Position numbers and translations under genes: made by a program. A stretch of DNA of 64,000 bases, from positions 186,001 to 250,000 of the forward strand of contig JAIXWQ010000011.1 of the NCBI GenBank assembly GCA_027491195.1. Direction: 5' to 3'. Of the stretch, positions 33,682 through 43,540 are shown one piece after another. A model generated the notes under the pieces. It made no database searches. It worked only from the letters and a program-made list of their open reading frames with translations, and was not told the origin of the DNA. The number at the start of each line of letters is the position of its first letter. Within the stretch, counting starts at the first letter, position 1. Source of the stretch: Cytophagaceae bacterium (GTDB lineage: Bacteria; Bacteroidota; Bacteroidia; Cytophagales; Spirosomataceae).

Positions 33682-35628
33682 TTAATCAAATAATAGCCAA
33701 CGAACACCATAACCGAAAGAACGAGGCATCGCCTGATGTAAGTAAGCTGTATAGTAATTCGAATTTAACAATCCTTGCGATACATTCTGCATCTTAAAGA
33801 AAAGTCGAACTCGATTAATGCGTAAAGTCACGTAAGCATCCGCTTGAACAAAGGCCGGAATCTCATAGCGATCCTGCAAATGGTATTGTTGAATGGTAGG
33901 CATATACGCATCCGCATAATAAGCCGATTGATGTTGTACATCTATCCCAAACTGCATATACAATAATTTCTTGTACTGCACATTCAACGCCAGATTCGCA
34001 CTTGCCACTAAATTAGGCATCCTCATCACATCTGGTCCCGTTTTCGTGTTCGCTAAGACCAAGGTAGACCATTCAAAGCGTTTAAACGTCCCGCCAGCTG
34101 AAAACCCAGTTCTAAATACCCCAATCCCCTCTGATGTTTGTTTGGCGGTTGCCAAAGTATCGAAATACACATAATTCGATATCCGTTGTATCGTGGCTGT
34201 AGGGCGGAAATAGACCTGCTTCGTATGAAAGTCCAAACTTCCTGTCAGCTCATCAAAGGACACATTAGTCAACGATTGATCCCAGCGAAAGGCCGCATTA
34301 TTTGTCCAATTCTGGGCCATTGAAGGACTGATGGAAGTCCGACTCGCCTTCACTTGAAAGAAGGGCGAACTAAAATTAGCCTGCAAGCGATAGTCGGAAC
34401 CTAACAAGTATTCTCCATCCGCTGTAAAATCAATTTTATCATTAAACTTCTGCTGCAGAAACAATCCCACATAGTTTTCTAAGCGATTTCTTCGAGAGCC
34501 AGCTATCGGATTATTCAAGTCCCAATAACGCTGTTTAAAATAGGTTCGGTAGGTAAAACCTCTAAAGATTCCTTTGAAACCAGTTTGATGCGAATAAGAC
34601 TGCCATTGATTTTCGTTATACAAGGAATCCGTCTGGGTACCGTAATTTTTAGGGTAATAGGCATTCGAGAGATTAGTCACAAAGTCCATGTCCTTGAATT
34701 TCGCCGCCCGATTTTCTACATCCACCCGTTGGAAAAACTGCAAGCCTTTAAATCCAATAAACTCGTGGTAGAAATGGAATTTAAGAAAGGAATCATTTGA
34801 TTGAGCACCTGCACTCGAAAAAAGGGCCCCATTATCCGTATACTTCAACGCAGTCGTCGGATCTAAGCCATTTAATAATTGAACACCTCCCTGATCCTGA
34901 ATACCCATATCGAAATAATTCAAGTGAGATAACAAACGGTAGCGGTTATTTCGGGTTCTGAAATTCGTTTGAAACAAGACTCCCCACTGTTCAGTAAGCG
35001 TCTGATTCCCAGATTTATATTTCTGATCTGTTAAAAACTTATCCGAAACCTGTCGCTGAATCTCGAATCCCATATTCCAAAGGGAGTCAATATTGCGAGC
35101 GAAGGTGAAGTTCAACCGGGTTTGGCCTCCTGCTCCAAGGTAATATTCTACATCCGAATAAGGTGATTTCGTTTGGTAGTATTTTACTTCATCTGTTGCA
35201 AAAGCATAGGGCATATAGGCATTATAACCCATCTGAGTGCCTATTTGATCGGGTTTCTTTAAAAAGATATTTCTGACTGCGGTACCTTCATTTCCTAAAT
35301 GAGCGGTTAAAAACCCGGATCTTTCTTGGAATAAATACCGGTGAAACAAGTGTAAACTCGTATCAACCGATTTCTTTACACCGCGTCCGTTTAACACCAC
35401 TTCCTCTAGCGAATATGACATGGTTTGGGGGCCATAAATCTGTTTAGTGGAGTCGTCCAAAGCCGCTCGACCTGACTTCCCATTCGATACTGGCTTAGGC
35501 GCGTTCGGATCTTTAGGCGCCATAGGATCCGGAAAGTCATTCCGATTCCCGCCAGCTGACTGCAGAGTCTGCCCAAAAACAGGTGAGATACCCAATAAAA
35601 CAAGAAATAAAACTAGTCTACACTTCAC
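33682..35628 (-). CDS. Putative outer-membrane porin
   Basis: A 648-residue protein with a signal peptide (about 1-19, ending VFGQ). A proline- and aspartate-rich linker (about 30-60) is followed by a long beta-barrel region with repeated aromatic strand ends (for example YYLGAGGQTRLNFTFARN, GFEIQRQVSDKF) and a C-terminal YGVRWLLFD ending in the style of outer-membrane barrels. It resembles the putative porin family of Bacteroidota (Porin_10 type). Upstream of the Tat/GMC pair, it may supply their substrate. Confidence 0.72.
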   Translation of the reverse strand: MKCRLVLFLVLLGISPVFGQTLQSAGGNRNDFPDPMAPKDPNAPKPVSNGKSGRAALDDSTKQIYGPQTMSYSLEEVVLNGRGVKKSVDTSLHLFHRYLFQERSGFLTAHLGNEGTAVRNIFLKKPDQIGTQMGYNAYMPYAFATDEVKYYQTKSPYSDVEYYLGAGGQTRLNFTFARNIDSLWNMGFEIQRQVSDKFLTDQKYKSGNQTLTEQWGVLFQTNFRTRNNRYRLLSHLNYFDMGIQDQGGVQLLNGLDPTTALKYTDNGALFSSAGAQSNDSFLKFHFYHEFIGFKGLQFFQRVDVENRAAKFKDMDFVTNLSNAYYPKNYGTQTDSLYNENQWQSYSHQTGFKGIFRGFTYRTYFKQRYWDLNNPIAGSRRNRLENYVGLFLQQKFNDKIDFTADGEYLLGSDYRLQANFSSPFFQVKASRTSISPSMAQNWTNNAAFRWDQSLTNVSFDELTGSLDFHTKQVYFRPTATIQRISNYVYFDTLATAKQTSEGIGVFRTGFSAGGTFKRFEWSTLVLANTKTGPDVMRMPNLVASANLALNVQYKKLLYMQFGIDVQHQSAYYADAYMPTIQQYHLQDRYEIPAFVQADAYVTLRINRVRLFFKMQNVSQGLLNSNYYTAYLHQAMPRSFGYGVRWLLFD

Positions 35629-35637
35629 GCTACAAAA

Positions 35638-36642
35638 TTAATTTTTTCCCAACCAGTCCCAAAACTGTTCTTCTTGATCGATGAAATACATTTCCATCGG
35701 TAGGTAATATAAATGATTCCCTAAGTTAGGTAATTGACTTAGGTGCGATTGCAAGCGCACAAAATCCTTGTGGGTCGTCAAAAATCCCTCATCACCTGCC
35801 ATTGTTTTTGCTTGCTGCTCTAATTCCAATAATTCAACTTCCGTAAAACGGTGGTGATCTCCATAAATTACTTCTTCTTGGATTTGGCCTAAAGAAGACG
35901 CATAGGTAAAAAAGGGCTTAGGGTCAGCAATCCCAGCGAATAAGGCCCATTTAGAAGGCAAATGCTCTCGTGGTCCTACCGGCTTAGCATAGCGAACACT
36001 CGTATAAAAAATAGGCTTTTCTTCTTTCGAATTTCGCAATACCCCTTGTGCAAAATTCGACTTTTGCTCCTTCGTTAAAATGGAAGGGCATCGGGTTACA
36101 ATGACCGCATCCGCTCGTTCAATTCCCTTAGCAGACTCTCGTAATCGACCGTGGGGTAGTAAGGTATCCTGGTAAAAAGGCTTTTCAAACGTAGAACAAA
36201 CTAGATTTAATGAGCTTTTTAAGGAACGGTGCTGGAAGGCATCATCTAACAATAAAACATCGACTTCAGGCATTTTTTCGACTCCCTCAGTTCGTTTTTC
36301 ACAAACTGCCACCGGAATTTCTGGAAATAAACTTTTGTAGGCCAAAGGCTCATCTCCTACTACCTCCGCACTCGATTGCCCATTTACCTCGATATATCCT
36401 TTCGTCTTTCGGCCATAACCTCGACTTAAAATCCCTAAACGATCTCCTCCGCGCCAATTTTTGACTAAATAGGCCACCAAGGGACTCTTACCCGTTCCAC
36501 CCACCGCCAGGTTTCCCACCACAATAATTCGAGGTTTTTCAAAAGACCTAGAAGGCAAAATTCCCCAGTCGAAAAGTTTATTTCGTACCCAGGTAATTAA
36601 CCCAAAAAGCAAGGAAGGAAGAAAGGTAATTGTCTGCTTCAT
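35638..36642 (-). CDS. lpxK: Tetraacyldisaccharide 4'-kinase
   Basis: A 334-residue lipid A enzyme that phosphorylates the 4' position of the disaccharide precursor. The N-terminal hydrophobic anchor FLPSLLFGLITWVRN is followed by the P-loop VGNLAVGGTGKSPLV, the LGILSRGYGRKTKG region and LLLDDAFQHR. It is complete. It lies 9 bases upstream of the porin gene and is probably in the same envelope operon. The family is specific to lipid A synthesis. Confidence 0.95.
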   Translation of the reverse strand: MKQTITFLPSLLFGLITWVRNKLFDWGILPSRSFEKPRIIVVGNLAVGGTGKSPLVAYLVKNWRGGDRLGILSRGYGRKTKGYIEVNGQSSAEVVGDEPLAYKSLFPEIPVAVCEKRTEGVEKMPEVDVLLLDDAFQHRSLKSSLNLVCSTFEKPFYQDTLLPHGRLRESAKGIERADAVIVTRCPSILTKEQKSNFAQGVLRNSKEEKPIFYTSVRYAKPVGPREHLPSKWALFAGIADPKPFFTYASSLGQIQEEVIYGDHHRFTEVELLELEQQAKTMAGDEGFLTTHKDFVRLQSHLSQLPNLGNHLYYLPMEMYFIDQEEQFWDWLGKN

Positions 36643-36710
36643 ATAATAACCTTAAAGCTAAAAATAATACGGGAGGGCACAAAATCGAATAGAAAATAAT
36701 AAATTGCATC

Positions 36711-37760
36711 ATGTCAAAAATCAGTCTACGATTCCTCCCCCACGAGCTTCAATTTCATTTTGAAGCAGGCACCTCTCGAGGTGTTCTGACAAAGAAGAAA
36801 TCCTATTTCGTGGAAGTCTCGGATGGAAATCGGGTGGGCATCGGAGAAGCGGGCCCTTTATTTGGGCTGAGCCCGGAATTTCAAGATGATTGCTTACCTG
36901 CCTTCGTCGAGAGTCTAACCCCTTTTCAAGGAATTGAATCTTTTTCAGACATTTCCGAACTAATCTCTGAAATCCCTTTCGAGCAACCCTCCTTTCGCTT
37001 TGCTTTAGAGACTGCCCTACTTGATTTACAAAAGCCCTTCACGAATGATTTTGCCAAAGGTTCAGCTGCTATACCCATTAACGGCCTGATTTGGATGGGA
37101 ACCGCCGATTTCATGCGCGAGCAAATCGAGCAAAAATTGCAACAAGGCTATTCCTGTTTGAAGTTAAAAATAGGAGCCATTGATTTTGAGACTGAATTAT
37201 CCCTATTAAAAAGCATTCGCGCGCGTTTTTCTGCTTACGAGCTGACCTTACGCGTTGATGCAAATGGAGCCTTCTCCCCTGCGGAAGCGCCTTTTAAACT
37301 TGAAAAACTGGCCGCCTACGACTTGCATTCCATCGAACAGCCCATCAAAGCGGGCCAGCCGGAGGAAATGAAAAAGCTGGTAGCCCAGCAAATACTTCCC
37401 ATCGCCTTAGATGAGGAACTAATCGGGATGAAGGACAAATCAATTGCCTCCTACATCAACCCCGACTTTATTATTTTAAAACCGAGTTTCGTCGGTGGCA
37501 TTCAAGCCACTCGGGATTGGATTGATTGGGCTTCAACTAATGGGAAAGAATGGTGGATTACGTCTGCTTTGGAATCTAATATCGGTCTTCAAGCCATCGC
37601 CCAATTAACGGGGGATTATGAAGTGAAAATCCCACAAGGTCTAGGTACGGGGCAATTGTACACGAATAATTTTAGTTCTGGTCTGTCGATTAAGAAAGGA
37701 AATATCAGTTTTGACCCGACAATTCCAAGGGAATCTCCTTTTCAAAACTTATCTTTGTAA
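36711..37760 (+). CDS. menC: o-Succinylbenzoate synthase-like enolase superfamily enzyme
   Basis: A 349-residue enzyme of the muconate-lactonising subgroup. The catalytic KxK is LKLKIG, the metal ligands are Asp in LRVDANG, Glu in SIEQP and Asp in ALDEE, and the second catalytic Lys is in IILKPSFVGG. MenC dehydrates SHCHC to o-succinylbenzoate in menaquinone synthesis, which suits a respiring Bacteroidota cell. No other men gene is in the window, and the related dipeptide epimerases share the motifs, so the exact reaction is likely but not certain. Confidence 0.85.
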   Translation: MSKISLRFLPHELQFHFEAGTSRGVLTKKKSYFVEVSDGNRVGIGEAGPLFGLSPEFQDDCLPAFVESLTPFQGIESFSDISELISEIPFEQPSFRFALETALLDLQKPFTNDFAKGSAAIPINGLIWMGTADFMREQIEQKLQQGYSCLKLKIGAIDFETELSLLKSIRARFSAYELTLRVDANGAFSPAEAPFKLEKLAAYDLHSIEQPIKAGQPEEMKKLVAQQILPIALDEELIGMKDKSIASYINPDFIILKPSFVGGIQATRDWIDWASTNGKEWWITSALESNIGLQAIAQLTGDYEVKIPQGLGTGQLYTNNFSSGLSIKKGNISFDPTIPRESPFQNLSL

Positions 37761-37777
37761 AAATTAAACGAATCCTT

Positions 37778-38176
37778 ATGAATACGATTGACGAGGCGAT
37801 GATCGCCATTTTAGAAAAGCGATTAGAATTGAGCAAATTAAACTACTCGGATGATACGTATGATGATGTAGAAGAGATGCTACACGATTTAGAGGATGAT
37901 TTCAACGAGAAATACGGTGATCAATTAGAGGATATCTTGGAAAAGGTACACTTGAAACACTGCCCTGAATCTGATGTATTACTGCCTACGGCTTATTTAG
38001 CTAAAAAATTCGTCGAGACAGCTGATGGTGAAATCGAAATTGGTAAAAAAGAAGGAGTTGAAGTAGAATGGATCGAAGATCCTGTGGCCAATGCCCGCTT
38101 GGTGTTGCTACCCGCTCCCACCCGCGTTCTATTGATGACGCCTAAGGGCATCGATATTGTCTGGGAAGCAGAATAA
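37778..38176 (+). CDS. Conserved small acidic protein of unknown function
   Basis: A 132-residue soluble acidic protein I recognise only as a conserved Bacteroidota type. A helical acidic N-terminal half (YDDVEEMLHDLEDDFNEKYGDQLEDILEKVH) is followed by a compact C-terminal half with LLPTAYLAKKF, VEWIEDPVANARLVLLPAPTRVLL and a final IDIVWEAE. No signal peptide or membrane segment. It lies 17 bases after menC, probably co-transcribed. No function can be given. Confidence 0.75.
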   Translation: MNTIDEAMIAILEKRLELSKLNYSDDTYDDVEEMLHDLEDDFNEKYGDQLEDILEKVHLKHCPESDVLLPTAYLAKKFVETADGEIEIGKKEGVEVEWIEDPVANARLVLLPAPTRVLLMTPKGIDIVWEAE

Positions 38177-38180
38177 AAGT

Positions 38181-38207
38181 AAAGGGGCTTCAAAAGCCCC
38201 TTTTTTT
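38181..38207. terminator. Bidirectional terminator between convergent genes
   Basis: AAAGGGGCTT-CAA-AAGCCCCTTT has a 7-bp GC-rich core with T-run on the plus strand; the T-run reaches the hemF stop codon. Confidence 0.85.
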
Positions 38208-39087
38208 ATATCCAATTAATTCCCTTTTTCAGTAAATCGAAGGTCTTCTGACCCTCTGGAAAGACCTGTGGATCGTACATATACTCCCAGGCTGCCATAG
38301 GTGGCAAACTCATCAAAATAGATTCCGTTCTGCCGTTCGTCTCTAGTCCAAACTTCGTTCCCCGGTCGTGCACTAAATTAAACTCCACGTAACGACCTCT
38401 CCGAATATATTGAAACTCCTTTTCAGCTTGAGTGTATTCCTTCGAAGCATTTAAACGCATCAAATGACTGTAAATGGGTTCAAAGGCTTCACCTACGGCT
38501 TTGACAAACTCAAAAACCGTTTCTTTATCTCCTTTGATATAATCAAAAAAGATTCCGCCGATTCCACGTGTTTCTTCCCGGTGTGGGCTGTAGAAATAAT
38601 CATCTGCCCAGTTCTTGTACTTTGGATAATAGCTTGGATCAAAACGATCACAAACGGCCTTTAATTGCTCATGAAACAACTTCGCTTGCTCTGGAATGAT
38701 GATATGCGGCGTTAAATCAATTCCTCCACCGAACCAAAACTCCCCATTACTCAACTCAAAATAGCGCACATTCATGTGAATGATGGGAACCCAAGGATTC
38801 TCCGGATGCATCACAATCGAAACACCCGTTGCAAAAAACTCAACCTCCTCAGTCACATTCAAACTAGTCACCATCTTCGGATGAAGTGGGCCTTCAACTG
38901 CTGAAAAATTAACACCGGCTTTCTCTAAAATGGTCCCTTTCGCTAAAACGCGGGACCTTCCGCCACCGCCCTCCGGACGCTGCCATTGGTCTTCCTTAAA
39001 GGAAGCTCCACCGTCAGTTGCGGAAATACCAGCACAAATTCGATCCTGTAAGCCTTGAAAATAGGCCGCAATTGTATGTTTATCCAT
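38206..39087 (-). CDS. hemF: Oxygen-dependent coproporphyrinogen III oxidase
   Basis: A 293-residue heme-biosynthesis enzyme that decarboxylates two propionates using O2. The ATG at 39087 (MDKHTIAAYFQGLQ) is chosen because the longer frame overlaps the PBP1A gene. Signature parts are GGGGRSRVL, HPENPWVPIIHMNVRYFEL, WFGGGIDLTPHII, YFYSPHREETRGIGGIFFDY and RRGRYVEFNLVHDRGTKFGL. The gene starts one base after the PBP1A stop. Confidence 0.96.
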   Translation of the reverse strand: MDKHTIAAYFQGLQDRICAGISATDGGASFKEDQWQRPEGGGGRSRVLAKGTILEKAGVNFSAVEGPLHPKMVTSLNVTEEVEFFATGVSIVMHPENPWVPIIHMNVRYFELSNGEFWFGGGIDLTPHIIIPEQAKLFHEQLKAVCDRFDPSYYPKYKNWADDYFYSPHREETRGIGGIFFDYIKGDKETVFEFVKAVGEAFEPIYSHLMRLNASKEYTQAEKEFQYIRRGRYVEFNLVHDRGTKFGLETNGRTESILMSLPPMAAWEYMYDPQVFPEGQKTFDLLKKGINWI

Positions 39088-39088
39088 T

Positions 39089-41701
39089 TTACTGAGGGGA
39101 ACCCGTCGAATCCGCAGGCTGTACATTTTGTTCTAATAAGGCATTCATAGAGTCTAACTCGGAGTCAGAAACTTGAAGCGAATCGGGTAAAGCATACGAA
39201 CCATTCGAACAATCAAAATCCTTCTTAACCACTCGTCTATCTAATTTTTCGAAAGGTTGCGGACGGTATTGCGCTAGCAATGGATCCTTCACCACTTTAA
39301 TCATGAAACGCTTGAAGATAGGCAAAGCCGTTTTAGAGCCCTCACCTAAGGCGCCTGTCCTAAAGTGAATTGATCGATCATCTCCTCCAACCCAAACACC
39401 CGAAATCAAATTATGCGACATCCCGATAAACCAACCATCCGAGTGATTCGAAGTGGTTCCTGTTTTACCAGCAAAAACACGTGCATAGCGATTTTCTTTC
39501 GGCAATAAGATATCTCCCTCGCCATACAATAATGAACTACCCGTACCACTTTCGTGAATAACTCCCTCTAACATGTAGCGAACTAATTGGGCGGATTCCT
39601 TGCGAATGACCTGCTCCATTGTCGGATCAAAACGTTGCAATACTTTGCCATTTTGGTCCTTAATTTCTTGTACAAGCATAGGCTCCACGTGCATTCCCTC
39701 ATTAACAAAGGCAGAATAAGCACCGATCATCTCGAATAAATTCACATCAAAAGAACCCAAACCGATAGACGCCACAGCCTTCAATGGACTCTTAATCCCC
39801 ATCTTTTTCGCATAATACATCACGGTATCAGCCCCTACTTCATTCGTTAATCGAGCCGTTACCGAGTTGATACTTTGTGCCAAAGCACGCTTAATTGGCA
39901 TCTCTCTCATGGAGAAACTACCGTTCGCATTGCCTGGACGCCACATTTCTTTTTCGCCTTTGGCATTCTCCACCTCAATCTCAAATGGCTCATCGCGCAT
40001 CATATAGCAAGGTGATAAATCTTTGGGACCATCGATAGCAGAGGTGTATACAAAAGGCTTAAAGGTCGATCCTGGCTGACGACGACCTTGTTTTACGTGA
40101 TCGTATTTGAAATATTTGAAGTCCAAACCACCTACCCAAGCCTTAATGTGACCCGTGAATGGATCCATCGTCATCATCCCTGCTTGTAAAAACTTCTTAT
40201 AATATTGAATCGAATCGTATGCACTCATCGTCCGTTTTTCCTCCCCCATCGAATTACGGGAATAGACCCACATATCGCGCTTCACATCCTTCATATAGTG
40301 TTTCACCGAATCCGGATTTGTAGGAAAACGAGCCACTAGGTATTTATAATATTCCGTCCTTTTAGCAACGGTATCGATGAATCCAGGGATTTCCTGACCA
40401 TTTTCACCCACCCAGGGGTTTTGATTCGCCCAGTGATTATCAAAGTTCTTTTGGGTCGCACGCATACCCTCTTCCACCGCTTCCTCCGCATAAATCTGCA
40501 TCTTAGAATCAATGGTCGTCACAATTTTCAAACCATCCCGGTACAGATCTAATTCAATATCATTCTTCTCCGCCCATTCATTCAGGTATTTAGCCACCGC
40601 CACTTTGAAATAATTACCGGTGCCATCGTAAGGCGATTCCTCATTTTCATGCAGTTCAATCGGTAAAACAGCTAATGAATCATAATCCACTTTACGTAAA
40701 TAACCTGCCTTCACCATTTGGGCTAAAACCACGTTTCTACGCTTCCAGGCTTTATTTTCTGCCAAAGGCTTCCCCACATAACGCTTCGGATTATAGGTCG
40801 TCGTTGCTTTTTGCAAACCCACTAAAATCGCTGCTTCTTGGATATTCAAGCTATCTGGCGACGTATTAAAATAGGTCTTAGAGGCTACTTTAATTCCATA
40901 CGCATTATTGCCGTAATCTACGGTGTTCAAGTACCATAAGATGATCTCATCTTTTGTATAAAAACGCTCTAATTTGATCGCGGTAACCCATTCTTTGGAC
41001 TTATAAATCAACTTATTCAATCCTGGGATATAACCCAAGAGACCCGTTTTAACGAATCCTTTCTTCGTTCTCGTCTTAAATAAATTCTTCGCTAATTGCT
41101 GTGAAATCGTACTTCCACCTCCACGATCACCCCCTTTTACAATCCCCACTAAAACCCCAGCCCAGGCTTGAAAGTCAATCCCAGTATGCTCATAGAAACG
41201 GGCATCTTCCGTCGCCACTAAAGCCTTCACTAAATAGGGTGAAATTTGATTATAATCGCGAATCGGCGTTCTGTTTTCAGCAAAAAACTTGCCCAAAAGC
41301 ACGCCATCCGCAGAATAAATCTCAGATGCCTGAGACAATTTAGGATTCTGAAGATCATCTACGCTAGGCATTTCTCCTGTTAAAAAGAAGAAATTCGTCT
41401 CAATGACTAAGAGGTAGACCAACACAAAAAGAGCTGATTTAGCGAAGATTTTATAGCCCTTAACGATGGGCTTATAATAAGGGGTGGTCTTATCGACCTT
41501 AGAATCATAATAGGCTTGAATTTTGCGACCTTGGGTTTGAACAAATACCTGTCCCATAACCGAATAGCCGACAACAATGCTATATAAACGCTCTCCTAGT
41601 ACCTTTTTCAGCAAGCCAAGCAGGAACATGCCAAAAGCCTGAAGCTTCGATCGAACCATGGCTTTCGCCAGCGTATATTTAGCTTTTATGTTTGCTAGCA
41701 T
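39089..41701 (-). CDS. mrcA: Penicillin-binding protein 1A, bifunctional transglycosylase/transpeptidase
   Basis: An 870-residue peptidoglycan synthase starting with ATG at 41701 (MLANIKAKYTL); a TTG three codons upstream is less likely. A cytosolic N-terminus and membrane helix (about 69-87, ALFVLVYLLVIETNFFFL) precede the GT51 domain (about 110-310; ATEDARFYEHTGID, GGSTISQQLAKNLF) and the transpeptidase (about 450-770), with Ser545 in STFK, SIN and KTGTT motifs. The upstream gene codes a TrpF-like protein and its stop lies one base before this start. Confidence 0.93.
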   Translation of the reverse strand: MLANIKAKYTLAKAMVRSKLQAFGMFLLGLLKKVLGERLYSIVVGYSVMGQVFVQTQGRKIQAYYDSKVDKTTPYYKPIVKGYKIFAKSALFVLVYLLVIETNFFFLTGEMPSVDDLQNPKLSQASEIYSADGVLLGKFFAENRTPIRDYNQISPYLVKALVATEDARFYEHTGIDFQAWAGVLVGIVKGGDRGGGSTISQQLAKNLFKTRTKKGFVKTGLLGYIPGLNKLIYKSKEWVTAIKLERFYTKDEIILWYLNTVDYGNNAYGIKVASKTYFNTSPDSLNIQEAAILVGLQKATTTYNPKRYVGKPLAENKAWKRRNVVLAQMVKAGYLRKVDYDSLAVLPIELHENEESPYDGTGNYFKVAVAKYLNEWAEKNDIELDLYRDGLKIVTTIDSKMQIYAEEAVEEGMRATQKNFDNHWANQNPWVGENGQEIPGFIDTVAKRTEYYKYLVARFPTNPDSVKHYMKDVKRDMWVYSRNSMGEEKRTMSAYDSIQYYKKFLQAGMMTMDPFTGHIKAWVGGLDFKYFKYDHVKQGRRQPGSTFKPFVYTSAIDGPKDLSPCYMMRDEPFEIEVENAKGEKEMWRPGNANGSFSMREMPIKRALAQSINSVTARLTNEVGADTVMYYAKKMGIKSPLKAVASIGLGSFDVNLFEMIGAYSAFVNEGMHVEPMLVQEIKDQNGKVLQRFDPTMEQVIRKESAQLVRYMLEGVIHESGTGSSLLYGEGDILLPKENRYARVFAGKTGTTSNHSDGWFIGMSHNLISGVWVGGDDRSIHFRTGALGEGSKTALPIFKRFMIKVVKDPLLAQYRPQPFEKLDRRVVKKDFDCSNGSYALPDSLQVSDSELDSMNALLEQNVQPADSTGSPQ

Positions 41702-41702
41702 A

Positions 41703-42290
41703 TTAGTCAATTTCTAATTTTTCCAAGATACTCATTAAATCAGAAAAATCTCGAAAACCGGGACGGTCTTCTTTTCCTGCCATTAAACCAATTCCTTGAA
41801 TGGAAGTTTGGTCAACCCACTCTTCTAAATCTTCCTCTGGAACCTCTAAACCTAGTATAATCGGATATTGTGCCGCCCAAATTTCAATGGATGATTCCAT
41901 CCCCTGCAACGATTCAGGGCTATCCCCCGTTAACAAAAAATGAGAAACATAGGGTGCTGCAGAAGCAAATAAAGCCGGTAAATTATCCGTATCGATGTTT
42001 ACACGTAGAATTTTGGGCAAATCGACATCTTGAATCAACACTAAATTCACTTTAGAATCAATCTCAATCGCATCTGGTTGATGTGACGCCACTAATTCCT
42101 TGATTTCCTCAGGCTTCAATCCAGAAGCCTCGCCTACGATTTGAACTCCCGCTAACCAGTTTCTGATCTCAGCAAATTTCTCCAAAGGCATCGCTAACGG
42201 AAAACCTAACCATTCCACTCCCATTCCTGCACAATACCGCGCATCGGATAGATTTTCAATCGAACTAACTTTGACTTTTGTTTTTAACAT
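41703..42290 (-). CDS. TrpF-like protein lacking the catalytic cysteine
   Basis: A 195-residue (beta/alpha)8-type protein resembling phosphoribosylanthranilate isomerase: VKVSSIENLSDARYCAGMGVEWLGFPL at the start follows the TrpF pattern VKICGI...DA...GAD-x-IGF, and the C-terminus IQGIGLMAGKEDRPGFRDFSDL follows the phosphate-loop region. The catalytic Cys and the next Gly are Ser9 and Ser10, and the expected Asp is not evident. It is therefore unlikely to isomerise PRA. No trp gene is adjacent. It precedes PBP1A by one base. A novel role or a binding protein is possible. Confidence 0.75.
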   Translation of the reverse strand: MLKTKVKVSSIENLSDARYCAGMGVEWLGFPLAMPLEKFAEIRNWLAGVQIVGEASGLKPEEIKELVASHQPDAIEIDSKVNLVLIQDVDLPKILRVNIDTDNLPALFASAAPYVSHFLLTGDSPESLQGMESSIEIWAAQYPIILGLEVPEEDLEEWVDQTSIQGIGLMAGKEDRPGFRDFSDLMSILEKLEID

Positions 42291-42397
42291 AGACGGTTTT
42301 GTATACTAGAGCAAAAATACGCTTTGTGCACGTATTTACAAAGATAAGCCGTAACTTGCGGTATAATTTCGTCAGGCATTGAACCTGAGCAGCAAAT

Positions 42398-43540
42398 ATG
42401 GAAAAAAAAGGACGCGTCTTAGTCGCTATGAGCGGCGGAATCGACAGCTCGGTCGCAGCTGTTTTATTACACGAACAAGGATATGAAGTGATCGGTATGA
42501 CCATGAAAACATGGGATTACGCGAGCTCTGGTGGCGATAAAAAGGAAACCGGTTGTTGTTCGTTAGATTCCATCAATGATGCGCGCCATATCGCTGTTTC
42601 CCTGGGTTTCCCCCATTATATTTTAGATATCAGAGAAGAATTTGGTGATTCAGTCATCGATTACTTCACGAATGAATACATCGAAGGCCGCACGCCTAAT
42701 CCCTGTGTCATGTGTAACACGCACATTAAATGGGATGCCTTATTGCGCCGTGCGGATCAATTAGGCTGTGAATTTATCGCGACTGGCCACTATGCGCAGA
42801 TCCGTGAGGAGAGTGGCCGTCATATTATTTCCAAAGGTGTAGACGTTTTAAAAGATCAGTCCTATGTGCTTTGGGGCGTTTCGCAAGAAAGTTTAGCGCG
42901 GACGATTTTGCCCTTAGGACATTTAACAAAAGCGCGTATCAGAGAAATGGCGACAGAGCGAGGATTCGTCGATTTAGTCAATAAATCGGAGAGTTATGAG
43001 ATCTGTTTCGTGCCGGATAATGATTACCGCGGATTCTTGAAAAGACGTGTTCCTGAGTTAGAGGAGCAAGTAAAAGGAGGTAATTTCATTGATACAGAGG
43101 GTAAAATTATCGGAAAACACGAGGGATACCCCTTTTATACAGTAGGCCAAAGAAAGGGCTTAGGAAAAGCTTTTGGCTATCCAGCCTTCGTTATTGAGAT
43201 TCGCAAAGAAAGCAATGAAGTGGTGATTGGTAAAGTGGAGGATTTGAACCGCACTGGCATGTGGGTGGGTCAATTAAATCTACAGAAATACGCTTCCATT
43301 CCTGCAGAGGGCATTGAAACCATCACAAAAGTGCGTTATAAAGATGCCGGAACGGCGGGTCATATCGAACAAGTGGGCGACCGAATCAAAGTCGATTTCG
43401 CATTTGATGTGTCAGGAATCGCACCTGGTCAAGCAGCCGTATTCTATGAGGGTGATGATGTCGTAGGTGGTGGCTGGATTTTAAAGTCTTACCAGAAGGG
43501 CAGCGTCTTCGAAAATATTCAATCTTTTCAGACTACTTAA
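42398..43540 (+). CDS. mnmA: tRNA-specific 2-thiouridylase
   Basis: A 380-residue enzyme that thiolates U34 of Lys, Glu and Gln tRNAs. The PP-loop SGGIDSSVAA is at residues 14-23. The catalytic cysteines lie in NPCVMCN and ESYEICFVPD, and the tRNA-binding region GQRKGLG is present. It acts on the same wobble base as MnmE, encoded elsewhere in this window. Normal length. Its last 8 bases overlap the end of the convergent phosphodiesterase gene. Confidence 0.97.
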   Translation: MEKKGRVLVAMSGGIDSSVAAVLLHEQGYEVIGMTMKTWDYASSGGDKKETGCCSLDSINDARHIAVSLGFPHYILDIREEFGDSVIDYFTNEYIEGRTPNPCVMCNTHIKWDALLRRADQLGCEFIATGHYAQIREESGRHIISKGVDVLKDQSYVLWGVSQESLARTILPLGHLTKARIREMATERGFVDLVNKSESYEICFVPDNDYRGFLKRRVPELEEQVKGGNFIDTEGKIIGKHEGYPFYTVGQRKGLGKAFGYPAFVIEIRKESNEVVIGKVEDLNRTGMWVGQLNLQKYASIPAEGIETITKVRYKDAGTAGHIEQVGDRIKVDFAFDVSGIAPGQAAVFYEGDDVVGGGWILKSYQKGSVFENIQSFQTT

